From: Candidatus Aminicenantota bacterium | GTDB lineage: Bacteria; Acidobacteriota; Aminicenantia; Aminicenantales; Aminicenantaceae | NCBI GenBank assembly: GCA_016926925.1 | Contig: JAFGNQ010000090.1 | Location: 1-13,645, forward strand | Length of the DNA stretch: 13,645 nucleotides | Reading direction: 5' to 3' | Shown here: positions 13,210-13,645 of the stretch, one piece after another | Layout: each line of letters starts with the position of its first letter | Numbering within the stretch: position 1 is the first letter of the stretch | Position numbers and translations under genes: made by a program | The notes under the pieces: generated by a model | The model's input: the letters and a program-made list of their open reading frames with translations, nothing else | Databases searched by the model: none | Told to the model about the DNA's origin: nothing

Positions 13210-13645
13210 TCATTTCTTTCCAAACAGGGATTGCCGCATATTCAGTTGAGAAAGAGCTGCATTGTCGATTGCTTGAAGATCGTAGTGGATGTCCCGTTTT
13301 TCGCCAAGTGCAACGGTCTTTTCCAATAGCCTGTCCCGGTGAAAGAGGGTAATACGGATGTTTTTCCCAGGGTCGTATTGCCCGAGAAGATCGTCCCAAT
13401 TGTCGAAGGTTATGCGCCTTCCGTCCAAGGCGAGAAGAATATCGCCTGCGTCTATGCCGGATTCATATCCCGGTGATTCCGGCCGGACATACTCTACCTG
13501 GAGGTGATTATCGAGTGTTTTTTGTCCTTCTATTCCGAGCCAGGGCTGGGGTGCATCCTCCTCAATCCTCAGTTTCAATCCGAGAGTTCGGAGGAATTCC
13601 TCATAAGGAATTTCCTCGGTGCCGGAGATATAGGCTTTGTAAAAG
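13210..13645 (-). CDS. M61-type (glycyl aminopeptidase-like) peptidase, C-terminal PDZ part, cut by window edge
   Basis: The open frame runs off the right edge; 144 C-terminal residues are visible before the TGA at 13210. The TTG at 13578 is not the start, because the frame continues upstream with FYKAYISGTEEIPYEEFLRT, the segment that leads into the C-terminal part of M61 aminopeptidases. A PDZ domain follows: WLGIEG, then SPGYESGIDAGDILLALDG carrying the PDZ-typical G-D-x-I-L motif, then the strand RITLFHRDRL. The closing QSLFGKK resembles the W-L-G ending common in this family. The catalytic HExxH domain would lie outside the window. Family members remove N-terminal residues, often Gly or Ala, from peptides. 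It is the most upstream gene visible of the minus-strand operon, 34 bases before the lipoprotein. HtrA-like or C-terminal processing proteases also have PDZ domains, but the flanking segments fit M61 best. Confidence 0.75.
   Translation of the reverse strand, partial: FYKAYISGTEEIPYEEFLRTLGLKLRIEEDAPQPWLGIEGQKTLDNHLQVEYVRPESPGYESGIDAGDILLALDGRRITFDNWDDLLGQYDPGKNIRITLFHRDRLLEKTVALGEKRDIHYDLQAIDNAALSQLNMRQSLFGKK

Overview
The window (about 13.6 kb, moderate GC) looks like a chromosomal segment from a Gram-negative-type bacterium. The best taxonomic clue is an exported protein at 6025-7776 with the layout of the VWFA-related family typical of Acidobacteriota. Together with the many exported peptidases this suggests an acidobacterial lineage, possibly one like Aminicenantia. 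That placement is an inference; no rRNA or marker gene is present. Coding density is very high, no gap exceeds about 90 bases, and I see no RNA genes, insertion sequences or CRISPR arrays.

Layout. Six genes run on the + strand (85-7776) and five on the - strand (13645-7791). The two blocks converge with only 14 bases between them. The + block opens with a candidate promoter overlapped by an AT-rich dyad (9-52). It then carries two complete aconitase-superfamily hydro-lyases, each a large plus a small subunit in the leuC/leuD style (85-1332 with 1347-1835; 1896-3149 with 3168-3665). These are followed by two M24 'pita-bread' proteins (3703-4830 and 4854-5954) and, after a 70-base gap, the exported VWFA protein.

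The - block, read from the right edge, holds the C-terminal end of an M61-type peptidase with its PDZ domain (cut by the window), a lipoprotein with a transglutaminase-like core, an exported M28 metallopeptidase with a PA-like insert and a winged-helix-like tail, an enolase-superfamily (MR/MLE) enzyme, and a PqqB-like metallo-beta-lactamase-fold protein with a twin-arginine signal. Gaps of 25-64 bases suggest one operon. Its theme is degradation of peptides outside the cytoplasm, with the enolase-superfamily enzyme perhaps handling a released small molecule.

Most interesting is the 85-5954 cassette. It resembles leucine biosynthesis plus prolidases, but key residues disagree. The small-subunit specificity loops are neither isopropylmalate- nor homoaconitate-type, each large subunit has a changed active-site position, and both M24 proteins lack all five metal-binding residues of true aminopeptidases. 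My inference is an undescribed catabolic route in which creatinase-like C-N hydrolysis (or another metal-free reaction) is coupled to two successive hydration/dehydration or isomerisation steps on hydroxy-acids. The substrate cannot be read from the sequence.
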